Positions 16,747 through 25,158 of a DNA stretch of 64,000 nt are shown piece after piece. The DNA is from Bacteroidota bacterium (GTDB lineage Bacteria > Bacteroidota > Bacteroidia > Chitinophagales > Saprospiraceae), in the NCBI GenBank assembly GCA_030147525.1, contig JASBVF010000056.1:1-64000 (forward strand), written 5' to 3'. A program made the translations under genes and the position numbers. Within the stretch, counting starts at the first letter, position 1. The number at the start of each line of letters is the position of its first letter. A model generated the notes under the pieces. It worked only from the letters and a program-made list of their open reading frames with translations, searched no databases and was not told where the DNA came from.

Positions 16747-18822
16747 TTAAGATTTCACCTTAATAGTTTTTTTATCCTCCGACATCACGGTTACCGGTGC
16801 GGTCAGGCCCGATTCAGCTCCGAACAGGAAGTTCAACAAAAACTGGTCGAACTTCCGGTAGAGCAGTTTAGCACTGACGTGTAGTTCGCCTGTTTTGTTA
16901 GCGTCGAAGGCAAAGTCTGTCTGAGGCACAGCCGGTTTTGCTTTGACCTCGCCTTTTTCCAAGCTTCCGGGACAGGAAAATGCATACTCTGCTTTATCTG
17001 AAAAACCGGGGAACATGGAGCGACGGTACCGAACACCGACCATTTCCCAGAGATTATGCTTATCGATGAGGTTGCCATACTGATCAACCGGTTCTGCTTT
17101 GAAAATGAACGCACCGGGCTCAATGAAGTGCCCTTCGTCCTGCTTTCCTGAAGAAAAGATCACGTTGCCGTCCTGGTCAGTCACTTCCACTTCTACCCAG
17201 GCCTGAATGATATCGAGGGGACCGGTCGGGAATTCATGCCCCACCTTGTTGTTGGTAATCAAGGTCTGAATGTTCACTTTTTCACCTGGTTTCACCGATT
17301 CCGGTACTACCAGTTCGATGGGCACAGCTGGACCTGCTTTCCACTTATGAGCAATCTCAGGTATTTCCAGCTCACCCCGGAGCCATTTTTTCGTCAATTC
17401 AACTTGTTCATCGGCGCCCGGCAAACCCAGCGCAGCGGGCATGTATTGGTTGGCAGCGAGGAAGCGATGGCTGCGGTGTTTGCCGTCATTGGAGGTTCGA
17501 TTGTAGTCACTTTCATCGCCGGCCGAAGGGTCTCTGGAATCTACGAGCGGCATGTGGCATTCACGGCATTCCACCGTTTGGGCGGGGTCGCCGGGATGGT
17601 TCCAGCGGCTCTTGCGCCAGTTGTCAAACTGGTTCTGCAACTGTACCCAACCTACTTTATTGATTTCCTCGTCAATAAATTGTTTGTGGCAGGCTGCGCA
17701 AAACTCAGGACTTTTGAAAAGTGTATGTTGAAACGTCTCGATATGCTTCTCCGGATATGCCCGGATAAGGAAATCGCTGATGAACTTGGCGCTGTTTCCT
17801 TCCTTCATTTCAAACAAATATCGGTCGGGTTGCGTCATTACGTAATTCGCATTGCCCTTGATGTCAGTTTCTTTGATAGCATGGCAGGAGATGCAGGAAA
17901 CTCCTTCCTGGTAGCCCGAAAGATTGGTCAGGTCTTCAACAAATATATTTTTAGTGCCGGAAAACAGTGAAATCGGATCGTGACAACCGCCACAATAGCG
18001 GGTGGATTCCGGCCCGTTCTGTTGAGCCATCACTGCCTGCACTTTCTGGAACCCCACGTCCATGGCCGACCAGCGATGGGCACTCACTTGCCATTCGTCA
18101 TAGATTTCCTGGTGGCAACCCGAAGTCCCACAGCCCTCCGATCCGCTCATGGATTTGGCGTCGAACGCTCCGCCCGTGCTGGTGGTCGCCAGGCTGGGGG
18201 CAAAAGGTTTGTCCCCGCCATACGAAAGATTGTAATCTTCCGGAAATTCATTGTTAAGGGCCTCCGGCTCGTAGCTGTACCCCGCCAGGAAAATTGCCGC
18301 CAATAATATGACGGAAACCAACGCCGTATTCGAGACGTACTTTTTCTGAGCGTTTACGATGGACTGCATGACACCCGAAGAACGGGCTTGGTAGTTCCTC
18401 ACCATTGGCATCACAGTATGCGGTAATAAAAAAACGATCAGCGCAAATGTGGACACAACGTGCACCAAATCCCATGCCTCGCTGATTTTTGGTTGAAAAG
18501 CTGCCTGCCAGGTAAGGACCAAACCACTGACAGACAAGGCCAGACCCAGAACCATAGACACATAGCCCGTCAGTTTAAAATGGTCGAACTTTCGCCAATT
18601 GTAAACCATCAGGTGCCTGCCGAGATAGAACAAAAATGGCAGTGTAAAAATCAGCCCTCCAACCGTGTGGAGGAGAACCATTACCTGGTTGTTAACACTG
18701 AATGGCAGGAAATATATAGATAAACCGGAAAGGGTCTCAAAAGCAAGAAAGGCAGACACAAATAACAACAGTTTATGAAGCCATTCTTTTTCGCTGGAAT
18801 GTTTTGTAAAATTATCGCTCAT
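16747..18822 (-). CDS. Membrane-anchored pentaheme cytochrome c (c554-like)
   Basis: A 691-residue protein. Residues 1-190 hold five transmembrane helices with His residues (HTVGG, HVVSTF, PHTVMP) suggestive of a b-type heme anchor. The periplasmic part (~220-460) has heme-binding sites C277GGCH, C310ISCH, C375AACH and C419RECH, plus an unusual C231GTSGCH site with four residues between the cysteines, followed by QEIYDEW, typical of the first heme of cytochrome c554/NrfB-like proteins. The C-terminal ~230 residues are beta-rich, with GPAVPIELVVPESVKPGEK and NNKVGHEFPTGPLD. It probably moves electrons between the quinone pool and a periplasmic partner. The neighbours suggest a link to the CRTAC1 proteins. 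Confidence 0.82.
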   Translation of the reverse strand: MSDNFTKHSSEKEWLHKLLLFVSAFLAFETLSGLSIYFLPFSVNNQVMVLLHTVGGLIFTLPFLFYLGRHLMVYNWRKFDHFKLTGYVSMVLGLALSVSGLVLTWQAAFQPKISEAWDLVHVVSTFALIVFLLPHTVMPMVRNYQARSSGVMQSIVNAQKKYVSNTALVSVILLAAIFLAGYSYEPEALNNEFPEDYNLSYGGDKPFAPSLATTSTGGAFDAKSMSGSEGCGTSGCHQEIYDEWQVSAHRWSAMDVGFQKVQAVMAQQNGPESTRYCGGCHDPISLFSGTKNIFVEDLTNLSGYQEGVSCISCHAIKETDIKGNANYVMTQPDRYLFEMKEGNSAKFISDFLIRAYPEKHIETFQHTLFKSPEFCAACHKQFIDEEINKVGWVQLQNQFDNWRKSRWNHPGDPAQTVECRECHMPLVDSRDPSAGDESDYNRTSNDGKHRSHRFLAANQYMPAALGLPGADEQVELTKKWLRGELEIPEIAHKWKAGPAVPIELVVPESVKPGEKVNIQTLITNNKVGHEFPTGPLDIIQAWVEVEVTDQDGNVIFSSGKQDEGHFIEPGAFIFKAEPVDQYGNLIDKHNLWEMVGVRYRRSMFPGFSDKAEYAFSCPGSLEKGEVKAKPAVPQTDFAFDANKTGELHVSAKLLYRKFDQFLLNFLFGAESGLTAPVTVMSEDKKTIKVKS

Positions 18823-19001
18823 GTTAATAGGATTTATTGAGCAGGTCCGGCATCCGTTTTTATCAGAATGATGGGTACAGGACTTACTCTTCTTTGACTA
18901 AAAGAATCATAGTATTTTCGGGGAAAGTGGCAGGTTGAGATGTGTCATAGAATTGAAACTCTAATGTATGGGGATAATTGAAAAAATACGAATGACTTTT
19001 G

Positions 19002-19964
19002 TCACTTGGCTATGTTGGAAAGACAGTAATCGCACTTGATGGCAGGAGGGATTTTCTGGCCCAAATTCATTATTCCCAATCTTTTTTTTCTTTTTTCAAA
19101 GCAATGCGGGCAGTTGGAAAAAATGTCCAGATCCCACAGGTCGGCGAAGACTCGGCCGAGGCCGAGTTGGATGCCGTATTCCATCACAATCTCCAGCGAG
19201 GTAAGGGAGGGTTTTGTAAAAAAATCATGCGCTTCCAGCCAGTCCATTGCCCCATTCCCCGGCCTGGTGGGTATTACTACGCAGCATTCCACCCCGACAT
19301 CAAATGCAAAATCCAGCGTGCGTTTTGACCAAAAAACGCCTTCCTCCTCGGTCAAAAATGGTGGTCGCAACAGCGTGAAAGCCCGTGTCCGGATTCCGTT
19401 TTTCATCAAAAAACCCACACAGCGCCTGAATTCTTCCAAATCCATCCGCTTTTTCAATTTTTCCAGCACTTCCGGGTGGGCCGTTTCCAGCCCAATGGCA
19501 ACCTCCAGTTTGCCCCGCAGCATATCCCGGAATTGCAGGCAGCGCTCGCCGATGAGTTTTGGGTGACTCTCCACGATGACGATATCGAAGGGTTCAAGGA
19601 TGGTGGCTATTTCTTCGTAGTCTTCCGGCGGGATGGCTTTGGTGTCGAAGAAATTTCCGGAATTGTACAGTTTGATGTGGCGTGCCGGAGGTAGCTGCTC
19701 CAGAGCCCAGGCAATCTGGCGGGGAATATCGCCGGGCTGCGACTTTTCGCCGGTGGTATTTTTCCACAGGTCACACATCAGGCAGCGAAACGGGCATTCC
19801 CGGTTGGTCAGAAAAACCGTTGCCACGTTTTCGATGTGCCCGGCGGCGGTGCGTTCCTGCTCAGCCAGGAAGGCATACGGCACCCGTGCGTCCACCAGAT
19901 TTTTGGACGACCGGTGCGACAAAATCCACCGGTCGTCCATTTCGAAATCAGGAAAGTTGCTCAT
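19002..19964 (-). CDS. Radical SAM enzyme (COG1244/RaSEA-like)
   Basis: A 320-residue protein with the radical SAM cluster motif CPFRCLMC (CX3CX2C) near residue 57, preceded by VATVFLTNRE. Downstream are HIKLYNSGNFFD, where the SAM-binding GGE segment is expected, and GLETAHPEVLEKLKKRM, a common family segment. A C-terminal pair, NCPHC...KCDYC, could bind Zn2+ or an auxiliary cluster. The layout recalls COG1244/archaeosine-synthase-like (RaSEA) enzymes from memory; the substrate is unknown. The start codon lies 17 bp inside the end of the asparagine-synthetase-like gene, so the two are translationally coupled and probably act on the same substrate. Confidence 0.8.
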   Translation of the reverse strand: MSNFPDFEMDDRWILSHRSSKNLVDARVPYAFLAEQERTAAGHIENVATVFLTNRECPFRCLMCDLWKNTTGEKSQPGDIPRQIAWALEQLPPARHIKLYNSGNFFDTKAIPPEDYEEIATILEPFDIVIVESHPKLIGERCLQFRDMLRGKLEVAIGLETAHPEVLEKLKKRMDLEEFRRCVGFLMKNGIRTRAFTLLRPPFLTEEEGVFWSKRTLDFAFDVGVECCVVIPTRPGNGAMDWLEAHDFFTKPSLTSLEIVMEYGIQLGLGRVFADLWDLDIFSNCPHCFEKRKKRLGIMNLGQKIPPAIKCDYCLSNIAK

Positions 19965-21285
19965 ACATGTCCTGGAATGCCCGCCGGTAAGTGATGTCTT
20001 TTTCAGGGAACAGCTTTCGAAAACCCTGCATCTCGACTGCCCCGTGCTGGAAACGCCGCTTCGGGAATACCGGCATATCCACCCCGGTGATGGCTTTGAC
20101 TCCCCGGGCCACGATGGCGCCTTTCAGGGCGTACAGTTTTTCATGGTCCCAATCCGTCAGTTCGATGAAAGGGATACCCTCAGCAACCTCGATAACCTTC
20201 GGAAGGGTATAAGGGCTGAAACCCTCGAACCCAAGCATGTCCGCCGGGGCGCTCGTGCGCACATGCCCCCGACTGAGGCCGCCGGAGTAAGTCATGGAAT
20301 GTTTCATCGAATCCACGCCCCAGCCTTCCTGGTAGAGCATCAGATTGTTCAGCACACTTTTGATGGTCAGTTCCGGGTTTTCCTCAATGGGGTAGTCTTT
20401 CAGGTTTTCATCGCCGCCGTCGCCGTCGAGCAGGAACTTCCAGTCGGGGTAGCGCTGACGGATGCCTTCGAGCAGAGCCACGTTCATCGTCGCTGCCTGG
20501 ATGTCGAGCGGTTTGTAATCTTCCACGATCCGGATGGCTTTTTTCCAGTCGAGGTCATCGGACGAAACTTCGATTTCCTCCAAAAACAGGCCGAGTTTCA
20601 CTTTTTCCAAAAACTGCCGGGCCTGCCGCACATCCTCGCCGCCACCGTCCACACTGAGGGTAAAGGCCTTGAGCCGGGAGGGGCTTTCACCCAATTCCAG
20701 CAGCGCGTGATAGGTGAGTAAAAATACCGAACCGCTGTCCACTCCTGCGGAAAAACTGACGCCGATGGGGCCGGTGGTTGCCCTGTTTTTCAGCCACTTT
20801 TTTATCTCCTCGTACAGGGCGCTCATGTACAATGTGCCCAGTTTTCCGATATCGTCCATCGGGTACTTGTTGCGCTCCGGCGTAAAAAACCGCTCGTAAA
20901 CCGGGTTGGGGTCGGGACACCCTAACAGGTGGATGGTCGTGACGTAATGGGCCGGCGCCATCCTCGTGTACGAAGGATGGTACTGGTCGTCGATGCCCTC
21001 CGACTTGAGGTAATCGAAGATGGTGTCTATTCGCTCCGCAACGACGAGGTTGGGGCCCTCCGTCCGCTTGGCGATGAAATACCGCAGCGGCCTGCCGATG
21101 GACCTTGCCAGCCGGATGACCTTACCCTCAACAGAAACGAGTGCAAACTGTCCGTCAATCTTTTGGACAGCTTCCGGGTCGCCGGATTTGAGCAGTGCCC
21201 TCGCCTGCTCGTTGGTCATATTGTGAATGATATTTTTTTCAGGGTGGGTCAGGTCTATGACTTTGCCGATGTAATCGTGGTGCAT
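19948..21285 (-). CDS. Asparagine-synthetase-like enzyme lacking the glutaminase Cys
   Basis: A 445-residue protein. Residues 1-130 are a shortened class II glutamine amidotransferase fold (IDGQFALVSVEGK, LARSIGRPLRYF, VVAERIDTIFDYL). It begins MHHDY, so the catalytic Cys2 is missing and glutamine cannot be the expected ammonia source. Residues ~150-400 are the ATP-pyrophosphatase domain with a PP-loop-like SFSAGVDSGS and the second conserved segment LLDGDGGDE. Adenylation of a carboxylate is therefore plausible, followed by attack of ammonia or an internal amine, as in beta-lactam and lasso-peptide synthetases. The overlapping radical SAM gene suggests a joint peptide, natural-product or cofactor modification. 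Confidence 0.78.
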   Translation of the reverse strand: MHHDYIGKVIDLTHPEKNIIHNMTNEQARALLKSGDPEAVQKIDGQFALVSVEGKVIRLARSIGRPLRYFIAKRTEGPNLVVAERIDTIFDYLKSEGIDDQYHPSYTRMAPAHYVTTIHLLGCPDPNPVYERFFTPERNKYPMDDIGKLGTLYMSALYEEIKKWLKNRATTGPIGVSFSAGVDSGSVFLLTYHALLELGESPSRLKAFTLSVDGGGEDVRQARQFLEKVKLGLFLEEIEVSSDDLDWKKAIRIVEDYKPLDIQAATMNVALLEGIRQRYPDWKFLLDGDGGDENLKDYPIEENPELTIKSVLNNLMLYQEGWGVDSMKHSMTYSGGLSRGHVRTSAPADMLGFEGFSPYTLPKVIEVAEGIPFIELTDWDHEKLYALKGAIVARGVKAITGVDMPVFPKRRFQHGAVEMQGFRKLFPEKDITYRRAFQDMYEQLS

Positions 21286-21369
21286 GATTTTTTATATTTA
21301 AATGAAATAAAATCAAATTTGGTCGCAACTCCCGCCTCCTTATCATTGCCTTCAGGGATAAAAAAAGGA

Positions 21370-23034
21370 TTACTTCTTCCCCGTCCCCTGCCTGATTTTG
21401 AGGTATTGGTCGCCGACGATATTTTCAAAAACGTCTTTTGATCCATCCGTCCAATCAACCTCAATTCGGTCAACTTTCGAGCGGCTGCCCAGCCCCACGT
21501 GCACCCGGTTGTCACCATAGCTAAGGTAAGCATTGCCAGGTTGGTGAATCAGCACCTGTGTTTTCCCGCCCGCCGTGACGCTTACTTTTGACCCCGGCCA
21601 GGCTGGCGAACCGTTCCGGCTGAGGAGGACAAGCCCCAGCCAATGGTTCCCGTTGTTGCACTGGTTGCGGAGTAACGAGGCGGTGGCTTTCAGGTCAACG
21701 TGCGAGACGACGAGGTCCAGGTCGCCGTCGTTGTCGTAGTCCAGGCAGGCAGCTCCACGGCCGGAGCGCTTTTGGACAAAATAAGCACCTCCCTCCACCC
21801 CTGCATCGGTGAAATGGCCCTTGCCGTCATTGACCAAAAGCAGCGGGTATTGCTCGGTCAGCACCTCGGCCGCTCCATTGGCCGAGAAAATATCGAGGTC
21901 GCCGTCGTTGTCAAAGTCAAAAAGAATAGCAGCCCAGGAGCCTTTCCCATTGAAAAAATCCTTCAGTCCGCTCTGAACCGTAAAGTTTTCAAACGTGCCA
22001 TTGCCCAAGTTGCGATAAAGTGCGCCATGCTCAAGGTCAGATACCAGTATGTCAATCAGTCCATCACCGTCCACGTCGCCGAGAGAGGGATGCATCGAGC
22101 CGGTTGGAGCGCCGTCATCGTTCACGGCGATGCCACTGTTGCGACCCGTTTCAGCGAATGCAGAGCCTTCATTTTTGAAAAGGAAATTCGCCTGGTGGTC
22201 GTTGGCCTGCACGATGTCGGGATTACCATCCGCATCGAAATCGAAAACGTTCAGGCCCATGCATTTCGAGTCAGGGTAAAAAAGTCCAAGCTGCGAGGTG
22301 ACGTCTGCAAATTTCCCTCCCGGTATTTGCCGGTAAAAAAGTGATGCCTGCCCCCGGTACTCGTTGGGATGTGGCATCATGTCAGGTTGACCGGGTGTCC
22401 GGTAGGCTGGGTCAAATGCGAGGAAATTTCCCAGCATCACATCGAGCGCACCGTCCCGGTCGAAGTCCAGAAAGGAAGCGCCGACGCTCCATTTGACGAA
22501 TCCGTTGAGCGAATCAGGGCCAGCCAGGCCCATCGTCGCCGTTGCATCCTGAAAGGTGCCGTTGCCATTGTTTTGATAAAAAACATTGGGGCCGTAATTC
22601 ATCAGGTAGAGGTCGAGATCGCCGTCGCCGTCATAGTCCACGGGTGCGGCGGCCATGCTCCAGTGCGAGTCGTCGAGGCCTGCTTGCCGGGCCACTTCGG
22701 TGAAAGTGCCGTCGCCATTGTTGCGGTAGAGTTGGTCAGGCGTATTTTCAAAAATCTTCCCCTCTGAATCGCTGATGCCTTCGAGCCAGGTGCCGTTGAG
22801 TAGGTAAATGTCCTGATCGCCGTCGCCGTCGTAGTCGAAAACAGTGACACCGGAGCCGCTGCTTTCGAGGATGTTTTCATAGGTGTAATCCCCGAAATTG
22901 TATTTGAAATCGATGCCCGCCTCCTGCGTTACGTCCTCGAAGTATGCAGGCTCCGGGCGGTTGCAGGCGGTAAAAACAAAGGTGAGGCAGATGCCGGTAC
23001 ATGTAAAAAAAGTCAGCTCGGTAAATTTAAGCAT
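21370..23034 (-). CDS. CRTAC1-family lipoprotein
   Basis: The start at 23034 was chosen because MLKFTELTFFTC...VFTAC is a clear lipoprotein signal (Cys ~22), whereas the longer upstream reading is low-quality sequence. The mature protein starts PAYFEDVTQEAGIDF and runs through repeated FG-GAP blades with DYDGDGDQDIYL, DFDNDGDLDIFS and similar Ca-binding loops, ending in an ASPIC/UnbV domain (GSKVSVTAGGKTQ, YGDNRVHVGLGSRSKVDRI). Length after trimming is 554 residues. It is the first gene of the seven-gene minus-strand cluster and is related to the CRTAC1 protein at 14802-16613. Confidence 0.8.
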   Translation of the reverse strand: MLKFTELTFFTCTGICLTFVFTACNRPEPAYFEDVTQEAGIDFKYNFGDYTYENILESSGSGVTVFDYDGDGDQDIYLLNGTWLEGISDSEGKIFENTPDQLYRNNGDGTFTEVARQAGLDDSHWSMAAAPVDYDGDGDLDLYLMNYGPNVFYQNNGNGTFQDATATMGLAGPDSLNGFVKWSVGASFLDFDRDGALDVMLGNFLAFDPAYRTPGQPDMMPHPNEYRGQASLFYRQIPGGKFADVTSQLGLFYPDSKCMGLNVFDFDADGNPDIVQANDHQANFLFKNEGSAFAETGRNSGIAVNDDGAPTGSMHPSLGDVDGDGLIDILVSDLEHGALYRNLGNGTFENFTVQSGLKDFFNGKGSWAAILFDFDNDGDLDIFSANGAAEVLTEQYPLLLVNDGKGHFTDAGVEGGAYFVQKRSGRGAACLDYDNDGDLDLVVSHVDLKATASLLRNQCNNGNHWLGLVLLSRNGSPAWPGSKVSVTAGGKTQVLIHQPGNAYLSYGDNRVHVGLGSRSKVDRIEVDWTDGSKDVFENIVGDQYLKIRQGTGKK

Positions 23035-23315
23035 GATAAAAATTCTCGTTTTGACCTGTTCACTGGTTTTTAAGATGTTCGTCTGAGCACCTCTTTCGGC
23101 AGGCATAGTTCGTGATGCGCCTGAAAAGCTAATGTCCGGCTTTCCATCAAAATTCAAAAAAGGCAATGCATGATAATTATCAGTAGCGTGATTTTTCAGC
23201 ATACATCCAGGGAATAGTCGTGAACAACCTGCATTTTTCAACCAGTAATTTTTCCATTCCCTCAAACAGCGGCTATATCTTTTGTAATTTTATAGCCAAA
23301 CCAACTCCATACCCA

Positions 23316-25007
23316 ATGACTTTCTTCGAAAAACTCCGCATCTACGCCCGGGTCATCCGCTGGCGCCTCACCTGGAACCGCCGCCAACTCGATTACCTCC
23401 CGCCCGGCATTACCAATAAAAAATTCATCACCGCACGGGAAGCCGCCAACCGGGTGCCCGACGGATCCGTAGCCCTCAGTGGCGGCATGGCGGGCAACGC
23501 CCGCTGCTCCGTTTTTTTCTGGGCCATCCGGGAGGCTTTTTTGAAAAACGGGCGACCGAACAACCTCACCTGGATCAACGTTGGCGCACAGGGCGGACGG
23601 GGCAGAGCGCCCGGCACTGTCGAAGAACTCGCCCTGCCCGGACTCGTCCGCCGATACATCACCGGGCACCTGGAAACCGCCAAAGCATTTCTCCAACTCG
23701 CTGAAAAACAACAGGTTGAACTCGTCACCATGCCTCAGGGTGAAATGAGCCTGCTGCTCGAAGCCCAGGGCCGGGGCGAAGATTCCATCCTTTCCACGGT
23801 CGGCGTCGGCACCTTCATCGACCCTCGCACGGGCAGCGGCCCCGTCGTCACCGGAGGACCAGCCGAGCCTTACGTTGTGCCGGAAGGCGACCTGCTCCGC
23901 TACCGGCTACCGAGAATCCAAACCGTCTTTTTCAACGTCCCCTACGCCGATGCGGAGGGCAATATTTATTTCACCGACGCCGCTACCATCACCGAAAATC
24001 TGCAGGGAGCGGCGGCGGCCCGTGCCAACGGCGGACAGGTGATCGCCACCGTCGCCGGCATCGTTCCGAAGGACGAATCGAAAATCGGCATGCCCGCCAG
24101 CAACGTGAACGCTATCGTCGTGCATCCGCTCAACGAGCAGACGGCGAGCATCCCGCAGCTCAAACCCTGGAAGGAATTCACCAGCGGAACAAAAGTGAAC
24201 ATCCCCGAAGCCCGTGAAAAACTCCGCCTCATCAACCACATCATGAAAATCACGCCCGTGCGGGGCGAGGTGGAGGGCGCCCTTGCCCGCCTTGGAACTT
24301 ACGTTTTTTCAAAAACCGTCCAACCGGGGGCACTGGCGAACATCGGGGTCGGGTATGCCGAGGAGGTTTGCCGGGTCATTTTCGAGCAGGGTTTGGACAA
24401 AGACATTACCTTCACGACGGAGACGGGCGTGTACGGCGGACTGCCGGCGCCGGGCATTTTTTTCGGCTCGGCGATCGCACCGGAGAAGATGATTACCTCC
24501 GCCGAAATGTTCCGCCTTTACCGCACCAGCCTCGACGTGGCGGTGCTCGGCTTCCTGCAGGTCGATTCACAGGGCAACGTCAACGGCTCGAACCGGGGTC
24601 CCCGCTACACCGACTACGTGGGTCCCGGCGGCTTCCCCGACATTGCGATGGGTGCGAAGACGATTTTTTTCATCGGCACCTGGATGGCGAAGGCGCATTT
24701 TGCCATTGAAAACGGGCGGTTTTTGATCAAAAAAACCGGCCAGGTGAAGTTCGTGGAGCAGGTGGACGAGGTAACTTTTAACGGTCGAATCGGGCTGGAA
24801 CTCGGCAAGCAAATATTTTACGTGACCAGCATTGGCGTATTTCAACTCACTGAAAACGGTCTGGAACTCCGCTGGGTCGTGCCCGGCGTGGACATCGAGC
24901 GGGACATCGTTTCCGCCAGCAAAGCCAAAATCCATGTTTCGAAAAATGTGGAGACGGTGGATGCGGCGGTGCTGACGGGGAGGGGGTTTAAGCTATTTTG
25001 GAGTTAA
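23316..25007 (+). CDS. Family I CoA-transferase (YdiF/propionate-CoA-transferase type)
   Basis: The start MTFFEKLRIYARV at 23316 is preferred over an upstream ATG because the extra 32 residues look non-coding. The 563-residue protein has two CoA-transferase subdomains fused in one chain. N-terminal features are GSVALSGGMAGNARCSVFFW and WINVGAQGGRGRAPG; C-terminal are ANIGVGYAEEV and TFTTETGVYGGLPAPG. E369 of the latter sits where the family's catalytic glutamate forms the glutamyl-CoA thioester. The expected reaction moves CoA between an acyl-CoA and a free carboxylic acid. The ThDP lyase gene follows about 150 bp downstream on the same strand, suggesting activation and then cleavage of a 2-hydroxy or 2-oxo acid. 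Confidence 0.82.
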   Translation: MTFFEKLRIYARVIRWRLTWNRRQLDYLPPGITNKKFITAREAANRVPDGSVALSGGMAGNARCSVFFWAIREAFLKNGRPNNLTWINVGAQGGRGRAPGTVEELALPGLVRRYITGHLETAKAFLQLAEKQQVELVTMPQGEMSLLLEAQGRGEDSILSTVGVGTFIDPRTGSGPVVTGGPAEPYVVPEGDLLRYRLPRIQTVFFNVPYADAEGNIYFTDAATITENLQGAAAARANGGQVIATVAGIVPKDESKIGMPASNVNAIVVHPLNEQTASIPQLKPWKEFTSGTKVNIPEAREKLRLINHIMKITPVRGEVEGALARLGTYVFSKTVQPGALANIGVGYAEEVCRVIFEQGLDKDITFTTETGVYGGLPAPGIFFGSAIAPEKMITSAEMFRLYRTSLDVAVLGFLQVDSQGNVNGSNRGPRYTDYVGPGGFPDIAMGAKTIFFIGTWMAKAHFAIENGRFLIKKTGQVKFVEQVDEVTFNGRIGLELGKQIFYVTSIGVFQLTENGLELRWVVPGVDIERDIVSASKAKIHVSKNVETVDAAVLTGRGFKLFWS

Positions 25008-25012
25008 AACCT

Positions 25013-25134
25013 GGGAGGATTGAAACACGGATTGGACGGATTTAACGGATCTTCACGGATAATTTTCACCACGAGTTGATCAAAAAATCCGTGATAATCC
25101 GCCCAATCCGTCCAATCCGTGTTCCAATCCTCCC
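25013..25134. repeat. Intergenic inverted repeat (CGGATTGGACGGATT type)
   Basis: GGGAGGATTGAAACACGG... at 25013 and its complement ending ...CAATCCTCCC at 25134 form a long stem. The arms contain CACGGATTGGACGGATT with inner CACGGAT copies. It fills the gap between the CoA-transferase and ThDP-lyase genes. Confidence 0.75.
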
Positions 25135-25158
25135 AATTTTGTTTAAAAAAAATCAATC

